Assembly: GCA_965115815.1 (NCBI GenBank)
Contig: OZ220465.1
Coordinates: 3,224,001 to 3,288,000 of the forward strand
Source of the DNA: VXPW01 sp965115815
GTDB lineage: Bacteria > Pseudomonadota > Alphaproteobacteria > TMED109
DNA: 64,000 nucleotides
Direction: 5' to 3'
In this document: positions 28,939 to 38,109 of the stretch, piece after piece
Layout: every line of letters begins with the position of its first letter
How positions within the stretch are numbered: position 1 is the first letter of the stretch
The notes under the pieces: generated by a model
What the model was told of the DNA's origin: nothing
The model's input: the letters and a program-made list of their open reading frames with translations, nothing else
Database searches by the model: none
Program-made: the position numbers and the translations under genes

Positions 28939-30233
28939 GGGGATTCCCGCAGCCACGATTCGACGACAGCATGCGAATCGGCGGGCGCTGGTCAAGCGGT
29001 GCGTGGACGACCCGCCCACGCACCGAAACGTCACCTCCTATCCAAGGCTTGCCGGTATGGGAACACCGCCGTCACCGCGACGCACCTATCCGAATGCCCT
29101 TGCCCCGCCGGGCGATCGACCCGTCGTCGCCTTCGATCCCTACCCTGCCGCCATCCACACCTCCGACGCGGTCCGCCCCGATGGCCCATCTTGGAGAGGG
29201 TCCCTCCTAGCAACGTCAAGCGCAGATCTCCGGCGGAGGGGAACGGCAGCCCACGGAACCCGCTCCACCGGACCGCACGGCGCGGACCCGCGACCTCCGC
29301 GCGAGGGGCCCGGTCGCGTTGCGGACCCCTCCCCACAAGGCCGGAACGGGGAGCGGAAGCCGAAGATCGACCCACTTCTTGTCAGCCGAACCCCGTGCAT
29401 CCGGTCCTCGGCCGCGAGCGAGGGAAAGGGGCACGGAACCATGCCGGATCCGAACCCGTCAGGAAAAACGATTCGTCATCAGTAGGGGGGGGGGGTGAGT
29501 AGATACCGGTACGGAAGACTCTAAAAAAAGGAGATCAAGCCTTGGCTGAAGCAGTATTGGTGCATTCCCCCGAGCCGCAATGCGCCGTTCGTGGCGGCGA
29601 TGGAGGAGGTGCTGGACACGTACCAGCGGGATTTTGCCGAAGACGAGGTCCTGGTCTGCATGGATGAGACCAGCCGGCAGCAGACGAAGGAAACCCGCCT
29701 TCCCCGCCCCGTGCGGCCCGGGCAGCCGGAAATCGTCGACTACGAATACGAGCGAAACGGCACGGCCAATCTCTTCCTGGCGTTCGCGCCCAACGAAAAC
29801 TGGCGTACGGTGAAGGTCACCGATCGCCGCACGGCACGGGACTGGGCGCAGTTCATCCGGGAACTCGCGGATGATCACTTCCCCGGCAAGAAGATCGTAC
29901 TGGTCATGGACAACCGGAACACACACGGCCCCGCGTCGTTGTATGAAGCCTTTGCACCCCGGGAGGCCATGCGGGTGCGAAAGCGGTTCGAGTTTCGGTA
30001 CACGCCGAAGCACGGAAGCTGGCTCACCATGGCCGAGATCGAAATCGGTGCGTTGTCGCGACAATGTCTTCGACGACGCATTCCCGACCGCGCCACCCTG
30101 CTGCGGGAGACCGCGGCGTGGGTCAAGCGCCGCAACTCGGCCGGCGGTACTGTCGACTGGCGGTTCACGACGGCGGACGCCCGGGTGAAACTGAAGTCTC
30201 TATACCCAGCAATCCAATGATTCCGTACTACTA

Positions 30234-30426
30234 GTGCCTGCACGGAAAATCACAACACATTGTATATGCAACCATATTTGGAATCTGGGGAACCGAAGAT
30301 TCCTTCTTTGAGAGCATATGACGACATATTCCGCTGAAATCAGGCTGGATTCGATGAATCTTCGCCCTGTCAATATTGAGCTTTCATTCATGTAATCCGA
30401 CTCTTAGGGTTTTCCGGGCAGGCACT
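30234..30426 (+). repeat. MITE-A copy 2
   Basis: A 193-bp copy with the family's 18-bp ends. Its right duplication AACTA is at 30,427-30,431. Its left duplication is split, because IS630 copy 1 inserted into the TA of CTAG formed at the junction; the outer AAC-TA is found at the left end of that IS630 (26,506-26,510). First of three MITE-A copies in tandem. Confidence 0.85.
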
Positions 30427-30429
30427 AAC

Positions 30430-31828
30430 TAGTAGTACGGAAACGTTGAACTGACGATAGTATTCTGGCAAGATTTCCGTGTCGGTCCGTGTCGGCCCCG
30501 TGTCGGTGCGTGTCGGCACGCGTGAGCGCCCGATCGGTACGGCGCTTTTTTGTTCATCCCCACAGACCCGATGCCGAACATGCAGGCGCTCATGCTCTCT
30601 TGGGGATCGGACGGATCCGGTTTCCGGGAACCGAGCCTGTCTGCAGGGGTTCGGTGCGGGGATCGGAGTGGATCATGGCCAACCCTCAGGGTAGGAAGCT
30701 CTATCGAGTGAGCCTTTCGGTGCCGGAGCGCCGGGAACTCCAAGCGATCGTCGACGGTACCGGAGCCGCCTGGCGTCGTCGTCGGGCGCAGATTCTCCTG
30801 ATGGCGGACGAAGGGCGCGACGGCGGCAAACTCCGAGATGTGGACATCGCGCGCGGCTTGGGTATCGGTGCTTCGACGGTCGAACGCCTGCGCAAGCGCT
30901 GTGTTCTGGAGGGTCTGGAGGCCGCCCTCCGCCGTCGGGAGCAGGAGAACCGCCGACCGAAACTCCTGGACGGGGCGAAGGAAGCGAAGCTGGTGGCTCT
31001 GGCCTGTTCTTCCCCGCCCGAGGGTTGTGTTCGCTGGACACTGAAGCTGCTGGCCGGTCGTCTGATGGAGATGGAGATCGTCGAGAGCATCTCGAAAGAA
31101 ACGGTACGGAAGACTCTAAAAAAAGGAGATCAAGCCTTGGCTGAAGCAGTACTGGTGCATTCCCCCGAGCCGCAATGCGCCGTTCGTGGCGGCGATGGAG
31201 GAGGTGCTGGACACGTACCAGCGGGATTTTGCCGAAGACGAGGTCCTGGTCTGCATGGATGAGACCAGCCGGCAGCAGACGAAGGAAACCCGCCTTCCCC
31301 GCCCCGTGCGGCCCGGGCAGCCGGAAATCGTCGACTACGAATACGAGCGAAACGGTACGGCCAATCTCTTCCTGGCGTTCGCGCCCAATGAAAACTGGCG
31401 TACGGTAAAGGTCACCGATCGCCGCACGGCGCGGGACTGGGCGCAGTTCATCCGGGAACTCGCGGACGATCCTATCCCCGGAAAGAAGATTGTACTGGTC
31501 ATGGACAACCTGAACACACACGGCCCCGCGTCGTTGTATGAAGCCTTTGCACCCCGGGAGGCCATGCGGGTGCGAAAGCGGTTCGAGTTTCGGTACACGC
31601 CGAAGCACGGAAGCTGGCTCAACATGGCCGAAATCGAAATCGGCGCGTTGTCGCGACAGTGTCTTCGACGACGCATTCCTGATCGCGCCACCATGCTGCG
31701 GGAGACCGCGGCGTGGGTCAAGCGCCGCAACGCGGCCGGCGGCACCGTCGACTGGCGGTTCACGACGGCAGACGCCCGGGTGAAACTGAAGTCTCTATAC
31801 CCATCAATCCAATGATTCCGTACTACTA
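30430..31828 (+). mobile_element. IS630-family element copy 2 (1,399 bp)
   Basis: Same ends as copy 1, inserted in the CTAG between MITE-A copies 2 and 3 with TA duplicated. Two or three GTGTCGGTGC-like decamers lie inside the left end. The transposase frame is broken by an A7 run. Confidence 0.9.
30675..31815 (+). pseudogene. IS630 transposase with A7 frameshift
   Basis: ATG at 30,675 (MANPQGRKLYRVSL). The frame follows copy 3 up to a run of seven A at about 31,117-31,123, where copy 3 has six; the zero frame then ends at 31,262. The second part (from about 31,130 to 31,815) keeps the DDE residues VCMDETS, VMDNLNTHG and WLNMAEIEIG. Slippage of RNA polymerase on A7 could restore a full 379-residue protein, but simple inactivation is equally possible. 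Confidence 0.8.
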
Positions 31829-32195
31829 GTGTATGCACGGAAAATCACAACACATTGTATATGCAACCATATTTGGAATCTGGGGAACCGAAGATTCCTT
31901 CTTTGATGGCATATGGTATCTACTCACCCCCTACTGATGACGAATCGTTTTTCCTGACGGGTGCGGATCCGGCATTGTCCCTTGCCCCCTTAACTCGCTC
32001 GCGGCCGATGACCGGAAGTGCGTGTTCCGGCTGACAAGAAACGGATCGATCTTCGTCATCAGTAGGGGGTGAGTAGATACGGCATATGATGACATATTCC
32101 GCTGAAATCAGGCTGGATTCGATGAATCTTCGCCCTGTCAATATTGAGCTTTCATTCATGTAATCCGACTCTTAGGGATTTTCCGGGCAGGCACT
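31829..32195 (+). repeat. MITE-A copy 3, interrupted by an IS66-derived miniature element
   Basis: The two halves (31,829-31,915 and 32,089-32,195) join to a normal MITE-A of about 194 bp once the insert and one 8-bp duplicate are removed. The right 5-bp duplication AACTA lies at 32,196-32,200. The left duplication was split by IS630 copy 2. Confidence 0.85.
31916..32080. repeat. IS66-derived miniature element (165 bp)
   Basis: It has near-perfect inverted ends of about 29 bp, beginning GTATCTACTCACCCC. It is flanked by an 8-bp duplication GGCATATG (31,908-31,915 and 32,081-32,088). Its whole left part is the reverse complement of the right terminal region of the IS66 elements (TGACGAATCG, CCTGACGGGT, CGGATCCGGCAT), so it is a deletion derivative that can be moved by the IS66 transposase in trans. 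Confidence 0.9.
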
Positions 32196-32200
32196 AACTA

Positions 32201-32394
32201 GTGTCTGCACGGAAAATCACAACACATTGTATATGCAACCGCATTTGGAATCTGGGGAACCGAAGATTCCTTCTTTGATGGCATATGACGACATATCCCG
32301 CTGAAATCAGACTGAATTCGAAGAATCTTCGCTCTGTCAATATTGAGCTTTAATTCATGTAATCAGAATCTTAGGGGTTTTCCGGGCAGGCACT
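32201..32394 (+). repeat. MITE-A copy 4
   Basis: A 194-bp copy with the left 5-bp duplication AACTA (32,196-32,200) shared with copy 3 and the right AACTA at 32,395-32,399. Third unit of a tandem array; IS630 copy 3 is inserted in its right-hand CTAG. Confidence 0.88.
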
Positions 32395-32397
32395 AAC

Positions 32398-33795
32398 TAG
32401 TAGTACGGAAACGTTGAACTGACGACAGTATTCTGGCAAGATTTCCGTGTCGGTCCGTGTCGGCCCCGTGTCGGTGCGTGTCGGCACGCGTGAGCGCCCG
32501 ATCGGTACGGCGCTTTCTTGTTCATCCCCACAGACCCGATGCCGAACGTGCAGGCGCTCATGCTCTCTTGGGGATCGGACGGATCCGGTTTCCGGGAACC
32601 GAGCCTGCCTGCAGGGGTTCGGTGCGGGGATCGGAGTGGATCATGGCCAACCCTCAGGGCAGGAAGCTCTATCGAGTGCGCCTTTCGGCGTCGGAGCGCC
32701 GGGAACTCCAAGCGATCGTCGACGGGACCGGAGCCGCCTGGCGTCGTCGTCGGGCGCAGATTCTGCTGATGGCAGACGAGGGGCGCGACGGCGGCAAACT
32801 CCGGGATGTCGACATCGCGCGCGGCTTGGGTATCGGCGCTTCGACGGTCGAACGCCTGCGCAAGCGCTGTGTTCTGGAGGGTCTGGAGGCCTCCCTCCGC
32901 CGTCGGGAGCAGGAGAACCGCCGACCGAAACTCCTGGACGGGGCGAAGGAGGCGAAGCTGGTGGCTCTGGCCTGTTCTTCCCCGCCCGAAGGTTGTGTCC
33001 GCTGGACACTGAAGCTGCTGGCCGGTCGTCGGATGGAGATGGAGATCGTCGAGAGCATCTCGAAAGAAACGGTACGGAGGACTCTAAAAAAGGAGATCAA
33101 GCCTTGGCTGAAGCAGTACGGGTGCATTCCCCCGAGTCGCAACGCGCCGTTCGTGGCGGCGATGGAGGAGGTGCTGGACACGTATCAGCGGGATTTTGCC
33201 GAAAACGAGGTTTTGGTCTGCATGGATGAGACCAGCCGGCAGCAGACGAAGGAAACTCGCCTTCCCCGCCCCGTGCGGCCCGGGCAGCCGGAAATCGTCG
33301 ACTACGAATACGAGCGAAACGGCACGGCCCATCTCTTCCTGGCGTTCGCGCCCAATGAAAACTGGCGTACGGTGAAGGTCACCGACCGCCGCACGGCGCG
33401 GGACTGGGCGCAGTTCATCCGGGAACTCGCGGATGATCACTTCCCCGGAAAGAAGATCGTACGGGTCATGGACAACCTGAACACGCACGGCCCCGCATCG
33501 TTGTATGAAGCCTTTGCACCCCGGGAGGCCATGCGAGTGCGAAAGCGGTTCGAGTTTCGGTACACACCGAAGCACGGAAGCTGGCTCAACATGGCCGAGA
33601 TCGAAATCGGCGCGTTGTCGCGACCGTGCCTTCGACGACGCATTCCCGACCGCGCCACCATGCTGCGGGAGACCGCGGCGTGGGTCAAGCGCCGCAACGC
33701 GGCCGGCGGCACCGTCGATTGGCGGTTCACGACGGCAGACGCCCGGGTGAAACTGAAGTCTCTATACCCAGCAATCCAATGATTCCGTACTACTA
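32398..33795 (+). mobile_element. IS630-family element copy 3 (1,398 bp, apparently intact)
   Basis: Complete inverted ends, CTAG borders with TA duplication and an uninterrupted transposase gene. It is the best candidate for the active source of transposase for the other IS630 copies and for the MITE-B elements. Confidence 0.9.
32643..33782 (+). CDS. IS630-family transposase, full length
   Basis: 379 residues from the ATG at 32,643 (MANPQGRKLYRVRLSASERR); an open frame further upstream covers the non-coding decamer region and is not used. Helix-turn-helix LGIGASTVERLRKRCVLEG lies at about 61-80. The DDE triad is D195 (VCMDETS), D277 (VMDNLNTHG) and E319 (NMAEIEIG), the normal IS630/Tc1-like spacing. 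A run of six A at about 33,085 keeps the frame open, unlike copies 1 and 2. Confidence 0.92.
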   Translation: MANPQGRKLYRVRLSASERRELQAIVDGTGAAWRRRRAQILLMADEGRDGGKLRDVDIARGLGIGASTVERLRKRCVLEGLEASLRRREQENRRPKLLDGAKEAKLVALACSSPPEGCVRWTLKLLAGRRMEMEIVESISKETVRRTLKKEIKPWLKQYGCIPPSRNAPFVAAMEEVLDTYQRDFAENEVLVCMDETSRQQTKETRLPRPVRPGQPEIVDYEYERNGTAHLFLAFAPNENWRTVKVTDRRTARDWAQFIRELADDHFPGKKIVRVMDNLNTHGPASLYEAFAPREAMRVRKRFEFRYTPKHGSWLNMAEIEIGALSRPCLRRRIPDRATMLRETAAWVKRRNAAGGTVDWRFTTADARVKLKSLYPAIQ

Positions 33796-33839
33796 GCCCG
33801 GTTCCGTCACCAAGGCAAGGCCATCCCACGCTAGGTTCG

Positions 33840-34235
33840 TTGGAAGGCTGGGTTCCGCAGGTTCCGGATGATTCGTATTGGTGCTGGCTTTTTGTGAAGC
33901 GGCGTGGTATCCGTGGTGGCCATGGAACGCGCCGCGGATTTTTCGAGACGACTCCGGAGGGTTTTGCGCTCCGGGATGGGGTGGTGCGCCTGGCGCGGCC
34001 GGATGAGGTGTGTCGCTGGAACCGTGTGGTGGACCGTCATCACGATCTTGGTTTCAAGCAGTTTGCGGGTCGAGGTCTGCGCTACGTGTTCACGTGGCGC
34101 GGGCGGTGGATTGGCGCCGCGGGCTGGCAAACGGGCGCCTTCCGCTGCGCGCCGCGGGACCGTTGGATTAGTTGGCGCCGCAAAGAACAGTTTGAGCGGT
34201 TGCACCCTGCCATGCACACACATCCTGCCGGTTGA
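33840..34235 (+). pseudogene. DUF4338 (DruA-like) fragment
   Basis: An open frame of about 131 residues matching the middle of DUF4338: RWNRVVDRHHDLGFKQFAG, GLRYVFTWRGRWIGAAGWQ, AFRCAPRDRWISW and EQFERLHPAMHT. Both the N-terminal DNA-binding region and the C-terminal domain that should follow are missing, so it is a fragment lying between an IS630 and a MITE-B. DUF4338 proteins are found with transposases and include DruA of Druantia; no other Druantia gene is present. Confidence 0.6.
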
Positions 34236-34316
34236 CCCCGAGCCTCTGACCTTCTACGGTGGGTTCCATGTCGGCCATGGAACCCGTGCACCGCATCCTG
34301 AAGCAACCGGCGCACC

Positions 34317-34567
34317 TAGTAGTACGGAATCATTGGATTGGGGGTTGTAGGCATGAGCTGGCCCCGATGCTCAGACCTGACACCTGATCCATAGAGGCCT
34401 AATAATCCCATTGTGTTCTTTATCTGGTCCTTAGAAGCGGTGCGAGAATCTCAGCGAACAGCCCGGTTCCAGTGGGTGCCGACACAGACCGACACGGGGC
34501 CGACACGGACCGACACGGAAATACCGCCCCATCCTGCAGCCATCAATGCAACGTCGGTGGACTACTA
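34317..34567 (+). repeat. MITE-B copy 2
   Basis: A 251-bp copy nearly identical to copy 1, in a CTAG target with TA duplicated. It lies between the DUF4338 fragment and the DUF4338-transposase fusion. Confidence 0.85.
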
Positions 34568-34573
34568 GTCCGG

Positions 34574-36518
34574 CTGCAGACGCTTCGGTCTCGGGAGCCG
34601 CCGAGCTGTCGCCGCGCCGCGGCTCGACGGGTAGGTCGGGAGTTTCCCCTGACCGATGCACGGGGTCGCTGGCGCGAGCGCAGTTGCCGGGCGGTCCTGG
34701 ACGACCTGGAGCGGAACCGGCAGGTGCGCGTGCCGGCGCCCCGCGCGGGTAAGGGGTGGCGGCGCTCCCCGGCGGCTGGGCACCGCGGTTCCCGTGCCGT
34801 CCGGGGTCCCCTCGGAAGCGGGTGCACTGCACGACCTGCGCCTGGTGCCGGTGACCGGGGAGGCGGACCGGCGGATCGGGAACGAGCTGAGGTTCCGGGA
34901 GCATCCGTGCGGGGCAGCGATGCAGGTGGGCGCGCAGCTGCGGTATCGGGTTCGGTCGGAGCACGGCATCCTGGGGGCCCTGGGCTTTTCGGCGCCGGCC
35001 TTGCGTCTGGCTGCCCGGGACCGGTGGATCGGGTGGGACGAGACCGCGCGATCGCAGCACCTGAACCCTGCGGTGATCGGTCTGAGCCGGTTCCTGATCC
35101 GACCGTCGGTGCGCTGCCGGAACCTGGGCTCCCGGGTGCTGGGGAGGGCGCTGGCCCGGCTGCCCGACGAGATCGAGGCCCGGTACGGGGATCGTCCCCT
35201 GTGGGTCGAAACCTTCGTGGATCCGGAACCCCATGCGGGCACCGTGTTTGCCGCCGCCGGCTGGGAGCGGGTGGGAGAGACCACCGGGCGGGGGCGGTTC
35301 GCCCGTCCCGGGCAGGAACGGCGGTCGGTCAAGGCGGTGTGGATGCGTCCGCTGCGGAGCGACTGGCGGGCGGTTTTGGGCGGAGCACCGGCGCCGGCGG
35401 AGGCCTTGGGTCCGGCCGACGGACGGGAGCGGGGGAGCTGGACTGCGAACGAGTTCGGCGGAGCTCCGCTGGGGGACCGTCGGCTCAGCCGTCGGTTGGT
35501 CACGAGTGCGTCCCTGATGGCCGAGAAAGGCAAGCCGCTCGAAGAACGGAAGTCCGCCCGCTGGATGCGGGGCGTGCGAGACACCTCGGAGCGGGTTCCG
35601 GATGGCGTGCGGGTCGTCTCCGTACTCGATCGGGAGGCGGATTTCTTCGCCCGGTTCGCTGAGCGGCAGCGGCTAGGCAACGTCGATCTTCGGGTCCGGG
35701 CCCGCCACAACCGGTCCCTGGGCAAGGACGAAGAGAAGCTCTTCGAGCAACTGGCAGCGGAACCCTCGGCCGGATCCCTGGAGATCGAAATCACCCGCCC
35801 GTCGGCCCGCACCTCCACCCGCACCCAGAAGGCCAAGGCGCTGCGGGAAGCGCGGGTCGCCAAGGTACCCCTGCAGTTCCGGCGCTTCGACCTGCCTCCT
35901 CCCGGGAACGGAACCGGCGCGCACGACCCCGTGCCCATGACGGCGGTCCGCAGGACCGAAGAAGATCCGCCGGCCGGTGTCGAGCCCCTGCACGGGATCC
36001 TGTTCACCAGCCTGCCGGTATCGACCCGGAAGGAGGTGCGGCGGGTGCTGGAATTGTATCGCCTGCGCTGGCGGATCGAGGACTGGCACCGGGTCCTGAA
36101 ACGCGGATGCAAGGCGGAATTCCTCCACCATCGGGAAGGACACCGGATCGAACGGGCGGTCACGATCAAGGCCGTGATCGCCGGGCGACTCTTCGCCAGG
36201 GTCATGCTCGGACGGGAAACCCCCGAACGGCCCGCCGAGGTTCGGTTCTGCAAAACCGAAATCATGGTGCTCAAGGACTTCGCCCGTCGGCACAAACTTC
36301 GGCGCCCACCGGACCACCTGGGGCACGCCGTGCGGACCCTGGCGATCTTCGGCGGCTACCTCGATCGCCGCAGCGACCCCCCACCCGGACCCACGGTGGT
36401 CGGGCGGGGCTACACCCATATGGCGATCCTGACCCAAGGCTACGAATGGGTGCTGGAGATGGATCAATCCAGCGAGCTGTACCAGGAATTACGTCCAGAC
36501 AAGACATGTGAGTCATAG
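34574..36518 (+). pseudogene. DUF4338 domain fused to an IS4 (Tn5-like) transposase; frameshifted and lacking the first catalytic block
   Basis: The first part reads as DUF4338: LTDARGRWRERSCRAVLDDL, then after a frame change near 34,760 ALHDLRLVPVTGEADRRIGN, YRVRSEHGILGALGFSAPAL, RDRWIGWDE, ETFVDPEPHAGTVFAAAGW and the C-terminal RRSVKAVWMRPL. A Tn5-like N-terminal DNA-binding motif follows directly (GGAPLGDRRLSRRLV), then the second Asp region (VVSVLDREADFFARF) and the YRLRWRIEDWHRVLK region with Glu. The block that normally holds the first Asp (QDTTD-like) is absent between MAEKGK and PLEERKSARW, so the enzyme could not be catalytic. From about 34,782 to the stop it is one continuous frame. 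Confidence 0.65.
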
Positions 36519-37029
36519 GCAGGTCGCGGGCCTCGCCCGTCAACGCCGCCGCCGAGATCCCGACCGCACCCAGGATCCCGTGCTCCGACGTCACAAGATA
36601 GCGCACCTGACAGCCGGCAAACGTCGTCATGCCCTGAGGATGCTCGCGCGCCATCAACGTGTTCCATACCGTTCGCTCCGAAACCTCGGTCACCACCGAC
36701 AACCGCACCTGCGCCAGCCCGGACAGACGGGACGGCACCCCGACCGGCAGCGGCACTTCTCCGTCAAGAAGACGCGGAGAGTTGTCCACGGCAGCAGCCT
36801 GCGGCGCCGGAAGCCGGATCGCCGGATCCGACGATGCCAACGTGGTCAGGGCCTTCAGACAACTCGACAATTGCCAACGCCCGGTCGCGTCCCGGAACGA
36901 AAACTCCTCGCATACCCGGCGGCTTGCAGCCCGACGGCCGGAGTGCTGCTCCTGCGACAGGATGGCAGCAACGCGCGCCCGGGCCCCGGCCTCGCGCAGA
37001 GTGTGAAGAATGCTGGATCGTGCCATCAT
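36519..37029 (-). pseudogene. DUF4338-like gene, N-terminal part, cut by the IS4 element
   Basis: From ATG 37,029 about 170 residues resemble the N-terminal two thirds of DUF4338: VCEEFSFRDATGRWQLSSC, LPAPQ in the linker, LSVVTEVSERTVWNTLMARE and CQVRYLVTSEHGILGAVGIS. The frame then runs into the opposite strand of the IS4-type transposase at about 36,518, so the element border truncated it. It is a different, diverged paralogue from the copies at 33,840 and 34,574. Confidence 0.55.
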
Positions 37030-37073
37030 GGCTGCAAGCTAGCGCAGACCAAGCGGCACGTCCAGACCTAATT

Positions 37074-37266
37074 TGTGCCTGCCCGGAACCTCCTAAGATT
37101 CGGATTACATGAATGAAAACTCACTATTGACAGGGTGACGATTCTTCGAATCCAGTCTGATTTCAGCGGAATATGTCGTCATATGCCCTCAAAGAAGGAA
37201 TCTTCGGTTCCCCAGATTCCAAATATAGTTGCATATATAATGTGTTGTGATTTTCCGTGCAGACAC
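37074..37266 (-). repeat. MITE-A copy 5
   Basis: A 193-bp copy in reverse orientation with a perfect 5-bp duplication TAATT (37,069-37,073 and 37,267-37,271). It marks the right edge of the large mobile region, next to the SDR gene. Confidence 0.88.
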
Positions 37267-37317
37267 TAATTTATCATGACATGGCAGGCCTTGGCCCGTT
37301 GCCGCGATGCTTCTGGG

Positions 37318-37992
37318 TCACCAAGGGAGCGAAGCCCCCGTCCAGTCGAGACACGCACCGTTCCGGGAGGGGCCGGCATCGGCGATCACTCGGGCGATGC
37401 CGCTCGCCGACGCCTCCGCGTCGAGGGTGGCGGATGAACCGCCCATGTCGGTGCGCACCCAACCCGGATGGAGCGCCAGCACCGTGACGGCGCGGGGGGC
37501 CAGCTCGGCCGCCAGCGTGCGCGTGATGCTGTTGAGCGCCGCCTTGCTCGCGCGGTAGACCGCCATGCCGCCCGTGGTATTTTCGGTGTTCGAACCCATG
37601 ATCGAGGTCACGTTCACCACCACGGCCCCGGACACCAGCCGGTCCGCGAGAAGGCGCGTCAGCAGGAGCGGACCAAGTGCATTCACGCGAAACACTTCTT
37701 CGGCCTTCCGGAAATCCGCTTCGGAAACGTCCTTTCCGATCGGGCTTCCCGCGATTCCGGCATTGTTGACGAGGACATCGAGAGTGCCGTCGAGGTGCAG
37801 GGCAAACGTGCGCATGGAGACCGGATTCCCGACATCGAGTTCGTGCACGGTGATTCGGTCGGCGCGTGCGAGCCCGGGCTCTTCCGTCGGCCTGCGGCAC
37901 AGGGCAAGCACCTCGTGTTCGCGGCGGGCAAGCTCCACCGCAAGGGCGCGTCCGATGCCGCGGCCGGCGCCCGTAACGGCGATCCTGGACAT
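37318..37992 (-). CDS. Short-chain dehydrogenase/reductase
   Basis: A 224-residue classical SDR: NAD(P)-binding TGAGRGIGRA near residue 7, NNAG at 77-80, catalytic S130 (NVTSIMGS), Y146 and K150 (YRASK). The ATG at 37,992 has a GGAGG upstream. R-rich residues after the glycine motif may favour NADPH. The substrate cannot be told. Similar small SDRs of the carbonyl-reductase type often stand alone, as here, divergent from yqgE. Confidence 0.88.
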   Translation of the reverse strand: MSRIAVTGAGRGIGRALAVELARREHEVLALCRRPTEEPGLARADRITVHELDVGNPVSMRTFALHLDGTLDVLVNNAGIAGSPIGKDVSEADFRKAEEVFRVNALGPLLLTRLLADRLVSGAVVVNVTSIMGSNTENTTGGMAVYRASKAALNSITRTLAAELAPRAVTVLALHPGWVRTDMGGSSATLDAEASASGIARVIADAGPSRNGACLDWTGASLPW

Positions 37993-38109
37993 GTGCGATC
38001 CTCCCTGACGGAGCCGCCGCGCTGCGGTACGGCATCCGTCAACCCGGTGGTTTCGGAACGCGCTCCCGCATGCGTTGCAGGGCGGATCCGGAGAGAATAG
38101 CGTTGCCCC

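Larger units (their letters stand above)
27219..29506 (-). mobile_element. IS66-type element copy 1 (2,288 bp)
   Basis: Ends GTAACTACTCACCCC (left) and a run of G followed by TGAGTAGATAC (right) are inverted repeats. The flanking 8-bp duplication CGGTACGG proves insertion into the IS630 transposase gene. It encodes one TnpC-type protein plus a short coupled upstream ORF. It is about 410 bp shorter than copy 2 because segments between short direct repeats upstream of tnpC have been lost. Confidence 0.93.
26784..30220 (+). pseudogene. IS630 transposase gene interrupted by IS66
   Basis: The N-terminal part (26,784-27,218) carries the helix-turn-helix region LGIGASTVERLRKRC. The remainder (29,507-30,220) carries the DDE domain with VCMDETS, VMDNRNTHG and WLTMAEIEIG; relative to copy 3, the Asn in NLN and WLN positions have changed. 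The coding sequence is cut after SKETVR by the IS66, with an 8-bp duplication CGGTACGG at 27,211-27,218 and 29,507-29,514. A run of seven A instead of six adds a frameshift after the junction. Confidence 0.85.
26509..30233 (+). mobile_element. IS630-family element copy 1, split by IS66
   Basis: Left end TAGTAGTACGGAAACG and right end CCGTACTACTA form the inverted repeat. Both borders read CTAG, consistent with TA duplication at a CTAG target. Removing the IS66 (27,219-29,506) and one 8-bp duplicate leaves about 1,429 bp, the size of the other copies. The left subterminal region has five or more tandem GTGTCGGTGC-like decamers (about 26,555-26,632), more than in other copies. The insertion sits in the left duplication (AACTA) of MITE-A copy 2. 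Confidence 0.85.

Noticed and set aside
33840..37029. A Druantia defence system, because of the DruA-like domains.
   Set aside because: No druB-E genes or DruE-type helicase are near; all copies are fragments tied to transposons. The SNF2 helicase at 39 kb is a different family.
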